Counted from the stretch's first letter, positions 25,052 to 34,922 are shown. The stretch: 44,915 bases of DNA from an uncultured Desulfovibrionaceae bacterium (GCA_944325325.1 CALUZP010000019.1:1-44915); one strand, 5' to 3'. Numbers and translations are program-made. Notes: generated from the sequence alone by a model not told the origin.

Positions 25052-27112
25052 ATGATCGGCCGAGAGGATGTGAATTATTCCGGCTTTTCCAGAAAGTCGG
25101 TGCTGCTGGCCGCACTGGGCCTGGCGCTTGTATCGGGAATCATTGCTGTGTTTTTCTGCTTTTCCCGCATCGAGTCACGGCAGCACGAGGTGCTTGGCTT
25201 TTATGAGCAACAAGTGGGCGCCTGGCTCAACGATGTGGCGCGGACCATGGAAGCCTGGGACAAGGAAATGGCCGCCCTTCGTCTTCGTGTAAGCGGTGCT
25301 GAGACCTATAGACTTTTTGCAGGGGACCTGTTCGGGCTCGACAAGCGGGTGACGGGCAGCATCAACAGCGGGATTCCCGGAGGCGAGCTTTCCGGCAACA
25401 TCGCCGTCCTTTCCGAGGAAGTGCCCGTCATTCGCCGGATTCTGCTGGAGTTCATGAATTACAACGGGCTGCTGGACGCACGCCTTGTTAATCGGGAAGG
25501 ACAGACGATCCTTTCCGCCCTGAGCACGCCTACACCTCTGTCCCCCGAGCAAAGTCGCGCAGCCCTGCGGGCCATGGAAACCGGCGACACCGTATACCTG
25601 CCTGTTCGCAGTTGTCCCAACGGCCTGGCCATGGACGTGTTTGAGCCCATGGTTGATCTGGATAATGCCGAACGGCGTGTGGCCACCTTCATGTTGACCG
25701 TGCCGGTACTGGGCAAGATTTCGCAGTTTACGGCCATGCCCAAACAGCATGATCTTGCTGCGGCCTATATGCTGCAAAAGCGTGGTACGATCTGGGAGCG
25801 GATGCAAACGCCGGAGCCGGTGCCGCTTGACGAAACCCTGAGTCTTACCCTGAGCAGAGCTGGCGGTCAGCTTCCCTTTGCCTTGCGGGACAGCGTGGCC
25901 GAGGGTGGTGGGAAGGTGTATTCCATGTCGACATTCCTGCCTGTTCCGGGCTGGTGCATCGTGCAGGAAACGCCTGAGGCTGTGATGAAGAACATGCTGT
26001 TCCGTGCAGCCCTGCCTGCCGTGGTGGTGAGCGTACTTGGCTGGCTGAGCTTTATCCTGCTGTGCGGGCTGCTGTGGTGGATGGGGCTTGGCCGTCAGCA
26101 GCGCGCTGTGACCGCAGAGCTCAAGCGTCTTAACCAGCTCGTTTCCCGCCAGAAAGAACTGCTTGACAGTGTCAATATTTCACTCGACATCGGCCTGTTC
26201 ATGGCGGATGTAAAGGGCTATATTCATGTGTGCAATCCCGCGTTTGCCGCCATTGTTGGCAAACCGGAGCAGGAGGTGAGCGAGCAGGCGCTCTTCTCGT
26301 GCATGCCTGCGAAGGTGGCTTCAGAGCTGCTCGACCGGATTCGCCAGGTGGCCATCAACAACGCCAGCGACGGCTGTGAAATCTATCTGGAGCAGAACGG
26401 CGAACAGCGTCTGTACCGCGTGACGATCTTTCCCTTCCTTGATGCAGGGGAAAAAAGCGTGCGCGACAGCCTGCGCGGCGCTGTGGTGAGCATGCGGGAC
26501 ATTACTGAATTCCGCCGCCGCAGCGAAAGGATGCGTCAGCAGCAGCGCGGCCTTATCGAGGCTTTCACCCGGGCGGAGGAAAGTGTGGATCCATATCTTG
26601 CCGGGCATTCGCAACGTATGGCGGAACTGGGTGGACTTGTGGCCACAAGCATGGGCCTGGATGAAGACAGCCGGGATACCATCGTCATGGGGGCGAGGTT
26701 GTCCCAGATTGGCAAACTGTTTATCCCGCGTGCGCTTTTGACCAAAAAGGGACGCCTTACGCCTGAGGAACTGGCAGAGGTGCACAAAGCCCCGGATCAC
26801 GCCTTCAAGCTGATGGAAGGCATTGATTTTGATCTGCCCATTGCCCGGGCTCTGCATGAGATGTATGAGAACATGGACGGGACAGGCTACCCCCGCGGCC
26901 TGCGTGACAAGGACATCCTGCCGGAAGCCCGTGTGCTGGCTGTGCTCAACGCCTTTTGCGCCATGATGAGCGCCCGTTCCTATCGTGAAGGCATGAGTGA
27001 GAAAAAGGCGCTGGAGGAACTTTCGGGCGACGTTCGTTTTGATCAGCGCGTGGTGGAACATCTGAAAAAAGTGCTGGAAACGCCGGAGGGCCTGCACGCC
27101 GCGCATGTCTGA
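25052..27112 (+). CDS. Membrane PAS/degenerate HD-GYP protein, LapD substitute (DvhD-like)
   Basis: Start chosen at ATG 25052 (MIGREDVNYS), with GGAGG 7 bases upstream; the longer frame from 24779 is read through repeat copy 4. The 686-residue inner-membrane protein has TM1 at about 16-37, a periplasmic Cache-like domain (38-315), TM2 (about 320-345), a short coiled coil, PAS (about 370-490) and HD-GYP (about 500-680). The HD-GYP domain keeps His519, DGTGYP (GYP 612-614) and the general fold, but the HD pair is Ser551-Gln552 (LSQIGK for LHDIGK), the next metal His is Ala, and the DVYDAL motif is LNAFCAM. Hydrolysis of c-di-GMP is thus unlikely; binding may persist. Placed right after lapG, it fits an inside-out receptor that holds LapG when c-di-GMP is high, a role filled by GGDEF-EAL LapD in Pseudomonas. 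Confidence 0.85.
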   Translation: MIGREDVNYSGFSRKSVLLAALGLALVSGIIAVFFCFSRIESRQHEVLGFYEQQVGAWLNDVARTMEAWDKEMAALRLRVSGAETYRLFAGDLFGLDKRVTGSINSGIPGGELSGNIAVLSEEVPVIRRILLEFMNYNGLLDARLVNREGQTILSALSTPTPLSPEQSRAALRAMETGDTVYLPVRSCPNGLAMDVFEPMVDLDNAERRVATFMLTVPVLGKISQFTAMPKQHDLAAAYMLQKRGTIWERMQTPEPVPLDETLSLTLSRAGGQLPFALRDSVAEGGGKVYSMSTFLPVPGWCIVQETPEAVMKNMLFRAALPAVVVSVLGWLSFILLCGLLWWMGLGRQQRAVTAELKRLNQLVSRQKELLDSVNISLDIGLFMADVKGYIHVCNPAFAAIVGKPEQEVSEQALFSCMPAKVASELLDRIRQVAINNASDGCEIYLEQNGEQRLYRVTIFPFLDAGEKSVRDSLRGAVVSMRDITEFRRRSERMRQQQRGLIEAFTRAEESVDPYLAGHSQRMAELGGLVATSMGLDEDSRDTIVMGARLSQIGKLFIPRALLTKKGRLTPEELAEVHKAPDHAFKLMEGIDFDLPIARALHEMYENMDGTGYPRGLRDKDILPEARVLAVLNAFCAMMSARSYREGMSEKKALEELSGDVRFDQRVVEHLKKVLETPEGLHAAHV

Positions 27113-27156
27113 AGGCCTGGCAGAGGCTCTTGTGCGTCTGTTTTCATTGTGTTTCA

Positions 27157-27303
27157 AGAGCCTTGTCAGTTTGAAACGCGTTGCTTTTCAAACCATACGG
27201 CCTGTCGTTTCGTGGAAAAAACGCGGTTTTTCCCGCTCACTTCTGGCCGGGCGGCGCTGTGCTGCCGCCTTGCGTTCTGCCTTTTTCAATGGCAAAACAT
27301 TCT
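27157..27303 (+). repeat. Dispersed palindromic repeat, copy 5
   Basis: Starts AGAGCCTTGTCAGTTTG, carries CATACGGCCTGTCGTTTCG, GGAAAAAACGCGGTTTTTCC and the block GGCGGCGCTGTGCTGCCGCC, and ends CAATGGCAAAACATTCT. It lies just past the HD-GYP gene, before the terminator of the opposing operon. Confidence 0.9.
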
Positions 27304-27401
27304 ATGGGGGGAAGGACTCGTGCGGGGTCTTTTCCCCGTTTTTTCTTCTGGTCTTCAAGAGAGCTACAGCGACTGAGTCGCTTTAGTGCTCAAGAGGTTG
27401 T

Positions 27402-27451
27402 TTTGTAAAAAAACAACAAAGGGATGGCAATGTTGCCATCCCTTTGTTGTT
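27402..27451 (-). terminator. Strong terminator of the phosphorelay operon
   Basis: Perfect 19-bp inverted repeat (27412-27430 and 27433-27451) separated by only two bases; the sequence GGGATGGCAA pairs with TTGCCATCCC. Read on the minus strand, the stem ends in GTTGTTTTTTTAC, giving a T-run. It lies 184 bases past the last kinase gene and also blocks transcription coming from the adhesin locus. Confidence 0.88.
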
Positions 27452-27635
27452 GAATCTGCGCAGCGAATGAAACCTTGTCCGGAGGCTGGTCTGCACAGAG
27501 GCGGTGGGGAAGCTGCGGTGCTGCTCCCCCAAAACAGGCGCCTTCATTGTGTGCGTTTCAGGCGCTGCCGGACATGATGCTTGCTACTGCTGCGTGGTAT
27601 AATATTGTGCCGGCAGCATGGTATGGGCTGCATGT

Positions 27636-30215
27636 TCACGCAGGGGTCGGCATAAGGTGCCGCTGCAAAAGGCTCAGCAGGATCTTCATATCCAGGGGCT
27701 TGGCAATATGGGCGTTCATGCCGCTTTCAAGGCAGAGGCGGATATCTTCTGAAAACGCATCTGCCGTCATGGCGATGATGGGCACGCTTCCGGCATCCGG
27801 CCTGTCCATGGAGCGGATGGCCCGGGCTGCCTGGTAGCCGTCCATTTCTGGCATGCGCACATCCATGAGTACAAGGTCATAGTACCCCGGAGGAGACGCC
27901 TGGAACATCTCCACGCACAGGCGTCCGTTTTCTGCCCAATCCAGTGTGAATCCCCGTTTTTGCAGCAGGGCGCTGGCAATTTCCCAGTTCAGTTCGTTAT
28001 CCTCGGCCAGAAGGATGCGCCGGCCCTCCCAGTGGCTGGCTGGCTCTCCAGCCCGATCTTCGGTAGTCCGGTCAACCAGGGGCTTGAGCGCATGGTAGAG
28101 CGTTGACTTGAACAGGGGTTTGGCGATGAAGCCGGAAATACCGGCCTGGAGGGCTTCGTCTTCCACCTCACTCCAGTCGTAGGCGGAAATGAGCAGGACA
28201 GGCACTGTTGTGCCAAGCACGCGACGCAGCTGCCGGGCAGTCTCAACACCGCTCATGCCTGCCGTCATCTGCCAGTCCAGCAGGATAAGTTGATAATCCT
28301 GTCCCTTCTCGTGCTGCTGCCTGGCCATTGCCACGGCAGTGGCACCGTCGGTCGCCCACTGCGCCTGCACACCCATGGCCTGAAGTGAGGAAGTGGTGTC
28401 GCGGCACAGTTCTTCGTCATCGTCCACAACAAGAGCGCGCCAGGGCGGCAGTCTCAGCGGCTCCTGCGTTTCCTGTACAATTTGCATGTCCAGGGTGATG
28501 TGAAAAAGCGTGCCTCTGTCAAGTTCGCTTTGCAGATCAATGGTGCCACCCATTTCGTCCACAATATATTTCATGATGGCCATGCCCAGGCCTGTGCCCT
28601 CAGTCCGGCTCACGCGGGAATCTTCTTCCCGTGAAAAAGATTCATAAATCCTTTTCTGAAACTCCGGGGACATGCCTTTTCCGGAGTCCTGCACTTCAAT
28701 ATGGGTGCGGACAAAATCTTTTCCCTGCGGGGAAGCTTCCTGATACAGGCGTACCTGAATGCTGCCGTGTGGCGGGGTAAACTTGAGTGCGTTGGAGAGC
28801 AGGTTCAGGATCACCTGCCCGAGGCGCACGCCATCAGAGTATACGTTTTCCGTGAGGATGTTGTGAATGGTGATATTGAACATCTGTCTTCTGGCTTTTA
28901 CCAGCGGCTGCACCACGCCCACCACTTCATCCATGACTTCGCGCAGGGAAATGGCGCTGATGTTCAGAGAAAGCTTGCCGTGCTCGATTTTTGACATGTC
29001 CAGGATGTCGTTGATGAGACCCAGCAGGTGACGGCTGGCCAGCGTGATTTTCATCAGGCAGTCCTGGACGAGCGTGGCGTTGCCGGGATTGGAGGAGGCA
29101 ATGGCTGTCATGCCCACAATGGCGTTCATGGGCGTGCGGATGTCATGGCTCATGTTGGAGAGAAAGTCGCTCTTGGCGTGATTTGCCCTGTCGGCTTCAT
29201 CCCTGGCCTTTTTGAGCTCAGCAATTTGTTTTCTGGCAAAGCGGGAATAGATAAAAAACAGGGCCAGAATGGGCAGGGGCAGCAGAATACCGGCTCCCAC
29301 AGCCGTATAGACGCGTTGATTCCACAGACTGGCTATGATGGCGTCAAAGGAGCCTTGTGGCAGAGTAGTGACCAGATACCACTGGGAATGGGGCAGGGGG
29401 GAGTAGTGCACATAGAGCCGCTCCCCGTTGACCTTCATGAACAAAAAATGATCATGGCCCCTTGCAATATCGTTTTCCAGGGAATTCAGCACGTCTTGAA
29501 CTCTTTTTCCCTCAAAACTGCCCTGATTGCGGATCCAGTCGTAGCAGTTTCCTTCTTTTACAAACTCGTCACGCAGTACGAAATCTCCATTTTTGCGGAT
29601 AATCTGGGAGAACATCAGCGTTTCGTCGAGCTGCATGGAAAGCAAATCGTGGATGTATGCCAGCGGTACCCCGGCCACCAGGGCGGTGCAGGTGCCTCCG
29701 TTACGCATGGGATACCCTTCTGAAAGCGGGTAATCCACAGAAACCCCTATGAGCAACAGCCGCTGGCCTGAAGCGGTAACGGCAGAAGCAACATGCCCTT
29801 GTCCTGCATTCAGTGTCTGTAGGAAAATGTCACTGGTGACCTTGCTTTCCGGAAAAATTTTTTCACCAAGAAGGACGTCCGCGTTGCCTTTGGTGTCGTA
29901 CAGGGCAAGGTAGGTGAATTTTTGGGAGACGGCCCCGGCTTTCATTCGTTCTCGCGAGACTTCCTCGGCGTCTTTTACGGATTCAGGCGGGGTGCTCAGG
30001 ATGATCCCGGCCACCTGTTCCAGCTTCAGGTCGATGATGGAACGGAAATGGCTCTGCATCTGAAAGTTCACCGCGTTGATGTAGACGTCGCTCAAAGCTC
30101 TGCTGGCCTGGACGCCCTGGTGGATCATGGAAAGCGTGCTCCATGCAAAAATACCAATGCAGAGCGCAGCGCAGATGAGACTGGCGAGTAGAAAGTAATG
30201 CGTATCCTTTTTCAT
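27636..30215 (-). CDS. Hybrid sensor histidine kinase with two receiver domains
   Basis: Start at ATG 30215 (MKKDTHYFLL), with AAGGGA about 6 bases upstream. The 859-residue inner-membrane kinase has TM1 (about 8-30), a periplasmic Cache-like sensor (31-300), TM2 (about 303-323), HisKA with His357 in SHDIRTPMNA, an ATPase domain (LLSNALKFT 472-480, DSGKGM 510-515, GTGLGM 540-545), receiver 1 with Asp647 (LILLDWQM), and receiver 2 with Asp785 (LVLMDVRMPEMDG). There is no attached Hpt domain, so the free Hpt protein of the same operon is the obvious partner. The signal is unknown. It is the last gene of the operon, 25 bases after the other kinase. Confidence 0.93.
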   Translation of the reverse strand: MKKDTHYFLLASLICAALCIGIFAWSTLSMIHQGVQASRALSDVYINAVNFQMQSHFRSIIDLKLEQVAGIILSTPPESVKDAEEVSRERMKAGAVSQKFTYLALYDTKGNADVLLGEKIFPESKVTSDIFLQTLNAGQGHVASAVTASGQRLLLIGVSVDYPLSEGYPMRNGGTCTALVAGVPLAYIHDLLSMQLDETLMFSQIIRKNGDFVLRDEFVKEGNCYDWIRNQGSFEGKRVQDVLNSLENDIARGHDHFLFMKVNGERLYVHYSPLPHSQWYLVTTLPQGSFDAIIASLWNQRVYTAVGAGILLPLPILALFFIYSRFARKQIAELKKARDEADRANHAKSDFLSNMSHDIRTPMNAIVGMTAIASSNPGNATLVQDCLMKITLASRHLLGLINDILDMSKIEHGKLSLNISAISLREVMDEVVGVVQPLVKARRQMFNITIHNILTENVYSDGVRLGQVILNLLSNALKFTPPHGSIQVRLYQEASPQGKDFVRTHIEVQDSGKGMSPEFQKRIYESFSREEDSRVSRTEGTGLGMAIMKYIVDEMGGTIDLQSELDRGTLFHITLDMQIVQETQEPLRLPPWRALVVDDDEELCRDTTSSLQAMGVQAQWATDGATAVAMARQQHEKGQDYQLILLDWQMTAGMSGVETARQLRRVLGTTVPVLLISAYDWSEVEDEALQAGISGFIAKPLFKSTLYHALKPLVDRTTEDRAGEPASHWEGRRILLAEDNELNWEIASALLQKRGFTLDWAENGRLCVEMFQASPPGYYDLVLMDVRMPEMDGYQAARAIRSMDRPDAGSVPIIAMTADAFSEDIRLCLESGMNAHIAKPLDMKILLSLLQRHLMPTPA

Positions 30216-30240
30216 GGTGTTCCCTTGGAGGAAAGGTCGC

Positions 30241-32784
30241 TCACACTCGCGGGTGCCGTTTATCTTTTTCCATAACATCGATCAGCATTTGGAAAAGATA
30301 CCGAAAATCGATGGGCTTGGCTATGTGCATATCCATGCCCGCCGCCGTGGTTGAAGCAATGTCTTCAGCAAAGGCGTTGGCTGTCACGGCAATGATGGGC
30401 ACGCTTCTGGCGTCTGGCCTGTCCATGGCACGGATGAGCCTTGCAGCCTCGCAGCCGTCCATTTCCGGCATCTGCATGTCCATGAGCACGGCATGGAAAA
30501 AGAAGGGGGTGGAAGCGGCGAACTGTTCCACAGCCTCGCGGCCATTCCAGGCCTGCGAGACCTCCATGCCGTTTATGGTCAGCATTTCCGCGGCGAGCTC
30601 CATATTGACCTCGTTATCCTCTACAAGCAGGATACGCATGCCGTGCAGCATGTGCAGATCAGGAGGAGTGCCAGGGGCGTCCTTGGCATTTTTTTCTGGC
30701 TTGGCCGTGGCAAACGGCAGCACTATGGTGAAGGTGCTGCCTTTGCCCAGCATGCTTTCCACCCGGATTTCACCGTTCATCTGTTCCACAAGGTTTTTGG
30801 CTATGGGCATGCCCAGCCCCGTGCCGGCCACATGTTTTGTGCTGTACCGCGTTTCTCTTGTGTACGGTTCGAACAGATGAGGCAGAAATTCGCTGGAAAT
30901 GCCTATCCCTGTATCGGCGACTACAATTTTGTATTTGGACACGTCCCCTTTTTCCAGCTGGGAAACGGACACACTGATGGTGTCTCCCCTCGAAGTGAAC
31001 TTGAAGGCGTTGGACAGCAGATTGTTCATAAGCTGCACGATACGCATCGGATCGCCCATGACCCAGGCGTTGGCAATGCTCATGTCCACATGCAGCGTCT
31101 TGCCCTGCATCTCAGCCTGGACATGGTATGTCCCCAGGCATTCCGAGAGGCACTGTCTTAACTCTATTTCGTGATTGTTCAGCGCGAGCTTGCCCTGTTC
31201 CATGCGCGACATGTTCAGGATGTCATCGATGAGGCTTTTCAACTGCCTGGCTGAAAAAATGATTTTTTCAAGATAGTTTCTGATTCGTTCCTTGTCGTCA
31301 AGGCAGTTCGTCACCAGTTCGGACATGCCGATAATGGCGTTGATGGGCGTTCGCATGTCGTGGGACATGCTGCTGAAAAAGGATTGTTTGGCCTTTTCGC
31401 TGCGCTGGGCGCTTTCCAGGGAATCCTTGAGGAGTTTTCGTTCCTGGAGCTGGCGTTGCTTTTCCCGCTCCACCTCGCGGAAGCAGAGTACCACTTCTTC
31501 GGGCACGAGAGTCTTGTCAAACAGCACATGGACGCTGACCCAGCGGTACTCCTTGCCGAACAGACGGCGGAATTCACCGCCGAAGTCACTGATTCGCTGG
31601 GCCACCAGGGAGCGGATATGCTCACAGGAGAAAGTCCGCATATATTCCGTGCGTCCGTCCGGTTCGATCAGGCTGGCAATTGTGTGCAGCAGTTCGTCGT
31701 AACAGCCGGAACTGGGCAGATCTTTTTGTATGTAGGGAGAACGTTTGATGGTTTCGTAGGTGTTTCGTCCAAAATTTACTCTGTACAAGGCATAATAGGA
31801 GTTGCCCAGCACGCGGACAGTTTCGTTGGTGCGTTCTAAGAAGGCGTTTTCCCGTACAAAGCGCATGGAGTAGATGACAAGGAAGATAAAGAACAGACCG
31901 GTGAACAGCGCAAACAGGTAGAAAAGCAGATCTGCTTCCTGCAGAATGGTGGCATAGGGGATGGTAAGAATGGCGTACCAGCCATTGGGGATGCGTGAGT
32001 AATATACGGCCCGCTTTTGTCCCTTAAGATCAATGACGTAGGAGTCATAGGTGTCAAAGCCGCCATTCCGAATTTTAGTAAGAATGCCGTCAACGTAGTC
32101 TTGTATGGCGTTATCAGGGGCGTCCAGTGTCGTGTGCCGGTAAAGCAGATTGCCTTCTGCATCACACAGGAAAAAGGAATCACAAGGGTTGTGGTATTCC
32201 GGCAAGAGCTGGGAATGGAAGTTGTGGGAGAAAATGTCAAAGACAATGACTGCACTGGATATCCGGCACCGGCGTGCGGCGGTGATTACGGGCTCTCCGG
32301 TAGCCGCATCCTCGTACACGCCGGTAAAGATGGTTTTTCCAGGAGCCGCCATGGATTGCCGGTACCAGTCACGCTCCGCGGGATTTATACCCTTAAGCTG
32401 CACTTCCTGGCCGTACTGATCCCACACCTTGCCGTTCAGGATGATGTAGGGGTTGACCATGTCCTTGCCCAGCACTTTCTGAAGCCTGTCAAAAAAGACG
32501 GTCATGCTTTGCAGCATGTCCTGTTCGGTGTCTTCCTGCAGGCGGATGTCTATAGCTGCTGCACCAAAGTCCAGCAGCGTTTCGTACACGGAAAGTTTGT
32601 TGCGCTCTTCCGCGGCGTAGTTGTTGGCCAGCGTCATGCCTGTGCTCCTCGCGTTCTGGAGCAGAATGTCGCGAAACATATACATGCCGACACTGGACAG
32701 AACAACAACCATCAAGAACAGGATGATATTAAAATATATCCCGTAATTGAAAAAGAATTTAGAGGGAAGTGGCTTGAAGTGCAT
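30241..32784 (-). CDS. Hybrid sensor histidine kinase with one receiver domain
   Basis: I prefer ATG 32784 ([10 protein letters not shown]), which has GAGG six bases before it; ATG 32790 and GTG 32796 are in frame but would sit on or before that site. The 847-residue protein has TM1 (about 17-38), a double-Cache-like periplasmic domain ([13 protein letters not shown] and [10 protein letters not shown] are typical), TM2 (about 285-308), a PAS-like linker (325-440), HisKA with His475 in [10 protein letters not shown], an ATPase domain ([24 protein letters not shown]) and a receiver with Asp769 ([12 protein letters not shown]). It has no Hpt domain. Cache domains usually bind small metabolites. 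It shares the operon with the second hybrid kinase, so two inputs may feed one Hpt protein. Confidence 0.93.
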   Translation of the reverse strand: MHFKPLPSKFFFNYGIYFNIILFLMVVVLSSVGMYMFRDILLQNARSTGMTLANNYAAEERNKLSVYETLLDFGAAAIDIRLQEDTEQDMLQSMTVFFDRLQKVLGKDMVNPYIILNGKVWDQYGQEVQLKGINPAERDWYRQSMAAPGKTIFTGVYEDAATGEPVITAARRCRISSAVIVFDIFSHNFHSQLLPEYHNPCDSFFLCDAEGNLLYRHTTLDAPDNAIQDYVDGILTKIRNGGFDTYDSYVIDLKGQKRAVYYSRIPNGWYAILTIPYATILQEADLLFYLFALFTGLFFIFLVIYSMRFVRENAFLERTNETVRVLGNSYYALYRVNFGRNTYETIKRSPYIQKDLPSSGCYDELLHTIASLIEPDGRTEYMRTFSCEHIRSLVAQRISDFGGEFRRLFGKEYRWVSVHVLFDKTLVPEEVVLCFREVEREKQRQLQERKLLKDSLESAQRSEKAKQSFFSSMSHDMRTPINAIIGMSELVTNCLDDKERIRNYLEKIIFSARQLKSLIDDILNMSRMEQGKLALNNHEIELRQCLSECLGTYHVQAEMQGKTLHVDMSIANAWVMGDPMRIVQLMNNLLSNAFKFTSRGDTISVSVSQLEKGDVSKYKIVVADTGIGISSEFLPHLFEPYTRETRYSTKHVAGTGLGMPIAKNLVEQMNGEIRVESMLGKGSTFTIVLPFATAKPEKNAKDAPGTPPDLHMLHGMRILLVEDNEVNMELAAEMLTINGMEVSQAWNGREAVEQFAASTPFFFHAVLMDMQMPEMDGCEAARLIRAMDRPDARSVPIIAVTANAFAEDIASTTAAGMDMHIAKPIDFRYLFQMLIDVMEKDKRHPRV

Positions 32785-32891
32785 TGGCATCCTCACGAGG
32801 CAGGGGGATGTGACAGGAGCCTTGCGGCGCAGGAAGCTTTCCGCTTCCGGCTCCGCAAGGCATTGCGTGCACAGGGTACGAGGCAGGGCGC

Positions 32892-33251
32892 TTAGGACAG
32901 GTTTTCTTCTATGGCGCGCAACACCGCGGCATAGGCCTGCTTGATGTGCGGCATGAGCGCTTGCGCTCCGGCCTTGTCATCCGTACGCAGGGCATGCACC
33001 TGTTTGTCCAGCAGAGTGAACAGATTCGTAAATGAAAGATTTGCGCACACGCCTTTCAGCGTATGCGAGGCTTCCAGGGCAGCTTCAGCGTCCCCGGCCT
33101 CCATCGCTGTGGAAAGCCTGACATAGGTGGTGTCTGCCGGAAATTTCTTCAGCAGCCGGATCAGGAGCGCTTCGCTGCCCATGCAGCGATCAAGCAGGCC
33201 CTGCATGTCAATACCGCCGTCTCTAAGCAGGTTTTTCACGCGTTCATCCAT
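32892..33251 (-). CDS. Free-standing Hpt phosphotransfer protein
   Basis: Start at ATG 33251 (MDERVKNLLR); it overlaps the stop of the upstream regulator gene by 8 bases, so translation is probably coupled. The 119-residue cytoplasmic protein is a helical Hpt domain with phospho-acceptor His63 in ASHTLKGVCANL, the family motif. Hpt proteins shuttle phosphate between receiver domains: here from the hybrid kinases downstream to the response regulator upstream, both of which lack their own Hpt. This gives the operon all parts of a His-Asp-His-Asp relay. The wiring is inferred from gene order. Confidence 0.92.
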   Translation of the reverse strand: MDERVKNLLRDGGIDMQGLLDRCMGSEALLIRLLKKFPADTTYVRLSTAMEAGDAEAALEASHTLKGVCANLSFTNLFTLLDKQVHALRTDDKAGAQALMPHIKQAYAAVLRAIEENLS

Positions 33252-34344
33252 GACCGTTCTCCTTTCCGTTGAGACTGTACAGCTTGGCAAGTTCGCCTTC
33301 CACGGCAAAGAACCGATCCAGCAGCAGGGGATTGAATACCCCGCACTTGTTGTTTCTGATCATATACAGTGCTTCCTCTCGGGAAAAAGCCTGTTTGTAA
33401 CATCGTTTGTTCACCAGCGCGTCATAGACGTCTGCCAGGGAGACGATCTGCGCCCAGATGGTAATTTCATCGCCTTTCAGACCGTCAGGATACCCCTTGC
33501 CATCCCACCGCTCATGATGGTGACGGGCGATGTCGTACGCGTAAATATAGGATTCATGCTCACGCAGCTGAGGAATCTTTTTCAGCATTTCAGCCCCTTG
33601 GACAGTATGCGTCTTGATGATTTCGTATTCTTCGGGGGTGAGCTTGCCGGGCTTGTTCAAAATGGAATCGGGAATGGCTATCTTGCCCACATCATGCATG
33701 ATGGAAGCCAGGGCAATGTGCTCGATAGTCTCTTTTGACAGCCCGGTGCCTAAATCCGTATGCAGCAGAAGGAAGCTGGTGATGTCATGAATGCGCCGGA
33801 CGTGTTCGCCGGACTCGCCATTGCGAAATTCGATGGCTGCAGACAGGGCCTCAATCATGCCTTCATTCAGCCGGATAATTTTCTGCGCCTGCAACAGCAG
33901 CTCCGACTGCTGCTCCTCTACCTTGTTGCCCAGGAGCTTTCGGGATCGAAACAGCTCTACCACTGAATTAACCCGTCGTTGCACCACATATGGCACCACG
34001 GGTTTGGTGATGACGTCCATCACTCCCAGCTCATAAGCTTCCCGGGTGACAGCGTCACTGGCCTCCCCCGTGATGAGAAAGACGGGGAGCTTTGCCAGGA
34101 AGCCACGTTCATTCAGCTGCCGTAATACTTCAATGCCGTTCATTTCCGGCATGACCACGTCCAGCAGAATGGCGCAATATTTGTTTGGTGCCTCGAGGAC
34201 GGCTGCAAGGCCGGCTTTGCCGTCAGCCGCATGCTCCGCCGGATAGAAGGGAGCGAAGATGGCTTCGAGAAGATCTCGATTGATGTCGTTGTCATCGACA
34301 ATAAGCAGAGTGTCGGCAGGTGATTGTTTGGAAACCTGGGGCAT
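33244..34344 (-). CDS. Response regulator with active-looking HD-GYP phosphodiesterase
   Basis: Start at ATG 34344 (MPQVSKQSPA), with AAGGGG 7 bases upstream. The 366-residue cytoplasmic protein has a receiver domain (1-125; acidic pocket DD at 17-18, phospho-acceptor Asp62 in LLDVVMPEMNG, Lys114), a helical linker (130-165), and an HD-GYP domain (about 165-345). All metal and signature residues are visible: His181, His217-Asp218 (MHDVGK), His246, HHHERWDGKGYP (275-286) and Asp305 (ADVYDAL). HD-GYP enzymes of this RpfG-like design degrade c-di-GMP. Phosphorylation via the relay would change c-di-GMP and so could trigger or prevent LapG release. First gene of the operon; a recombinase gene is divergent from it. 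Confidence 0.93.
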   Translation of the reverse strand: MPQVSKQSPADTLLIVDDNDINRDLLEAIFAPFYPAEHAADGKAGLAAVLEAPNKYCAILLDVVMPEMNGIEVLRQLNERGFLAKLPVFLITGEASDAVTREAYELGVMDVITKPVVPYVVQRRVNSVVELFRSRKLLGNKVEEQQSELLLQAQKIIRLNEGMIEALSAAIEFRNGESGEHVRRIHDITSFLLLHTDLGTGLSKETIEHIALASIMHDVGKIAIPDSILNKPGKLTPEEYEIIKTHTVQGAEMLKKIPQLREHESYIYAYDIARHHHERWDGKGYPDGLKGDEITIWAQIVSLADVYDALVNKRCYKQAFSREEALYMIRNNKCGVFNPLLLDRFFAVEGELAKLYSLNGKENGHG

Positions 34345-34922
34345 AGTTTTCCCCTTGTATGCGATGAGAAGTCCCCCCCGTGGCAGCCGTGCCATGCACG
34401 AGCGGTCCCGCCTTGCTGTCCGGGGATGGGTTGTTATACCGCGTCATTGTGCGTTTGTCATGGGGAATATGAGAAAGCGCATGACGTGAGCCTGCCTGAA
34501 GGGTTGTCCGGGCAGGACAGAAATTGCCCGGGCTGTTGTCGCAAGAAAAGCATGCCTGTTATAGGTACGGCAGGTCGTACTGCGGCCCTGTGGCAAGGGG
34601 AGTTCAGAAGGCTGCCTGAAAGGCCCTCTGACAGCAAGGTGCGCCGCTCGCGTGTCCCAGGGCAGTGCAGCCTGAGACTTTGCACCAGGGAACCAGCTCC
34701 GGAGCCTGGCCGGAGTGATTGATAACAAACGAAACAATCCTCGTCAGATGCTATGATGCAAGGCAGCTTTCACACGGGGCCTTCATGATGGAAATCTCCA
34801 GGCGCTGCATGAGCATCAGAATGTGTGGCGACACGGCCAGCCGGCTGGTTGACATTGTCTCCTCCCGTGTACCGTATGGCGCGTCAGTTTGCCTTATTCC
34901 CTTTTTCTCAGGAGAACAGAAC
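34345..34922. other. Divergent intergenic region, regulator/recombinase
   Basis: About 580 bases that must hold the promoters of the phosphorelay operon (minus) and the recombinase (plus). I see no gene and no clear consensus promoter. A TATGAT at 34752-34757 lacks a convincing -35 partner. Frames upstream of 34923 are open but have no ribosome site. Confidence 0.5.

Noticed and set aside
27402-27451. CRISPR-like or phage attachment repeat
   Set aside because: A single perfect stem with a T-run in the right place past an operon is explained as a terminator. No arrays of spaced direct repeats occur in the window.
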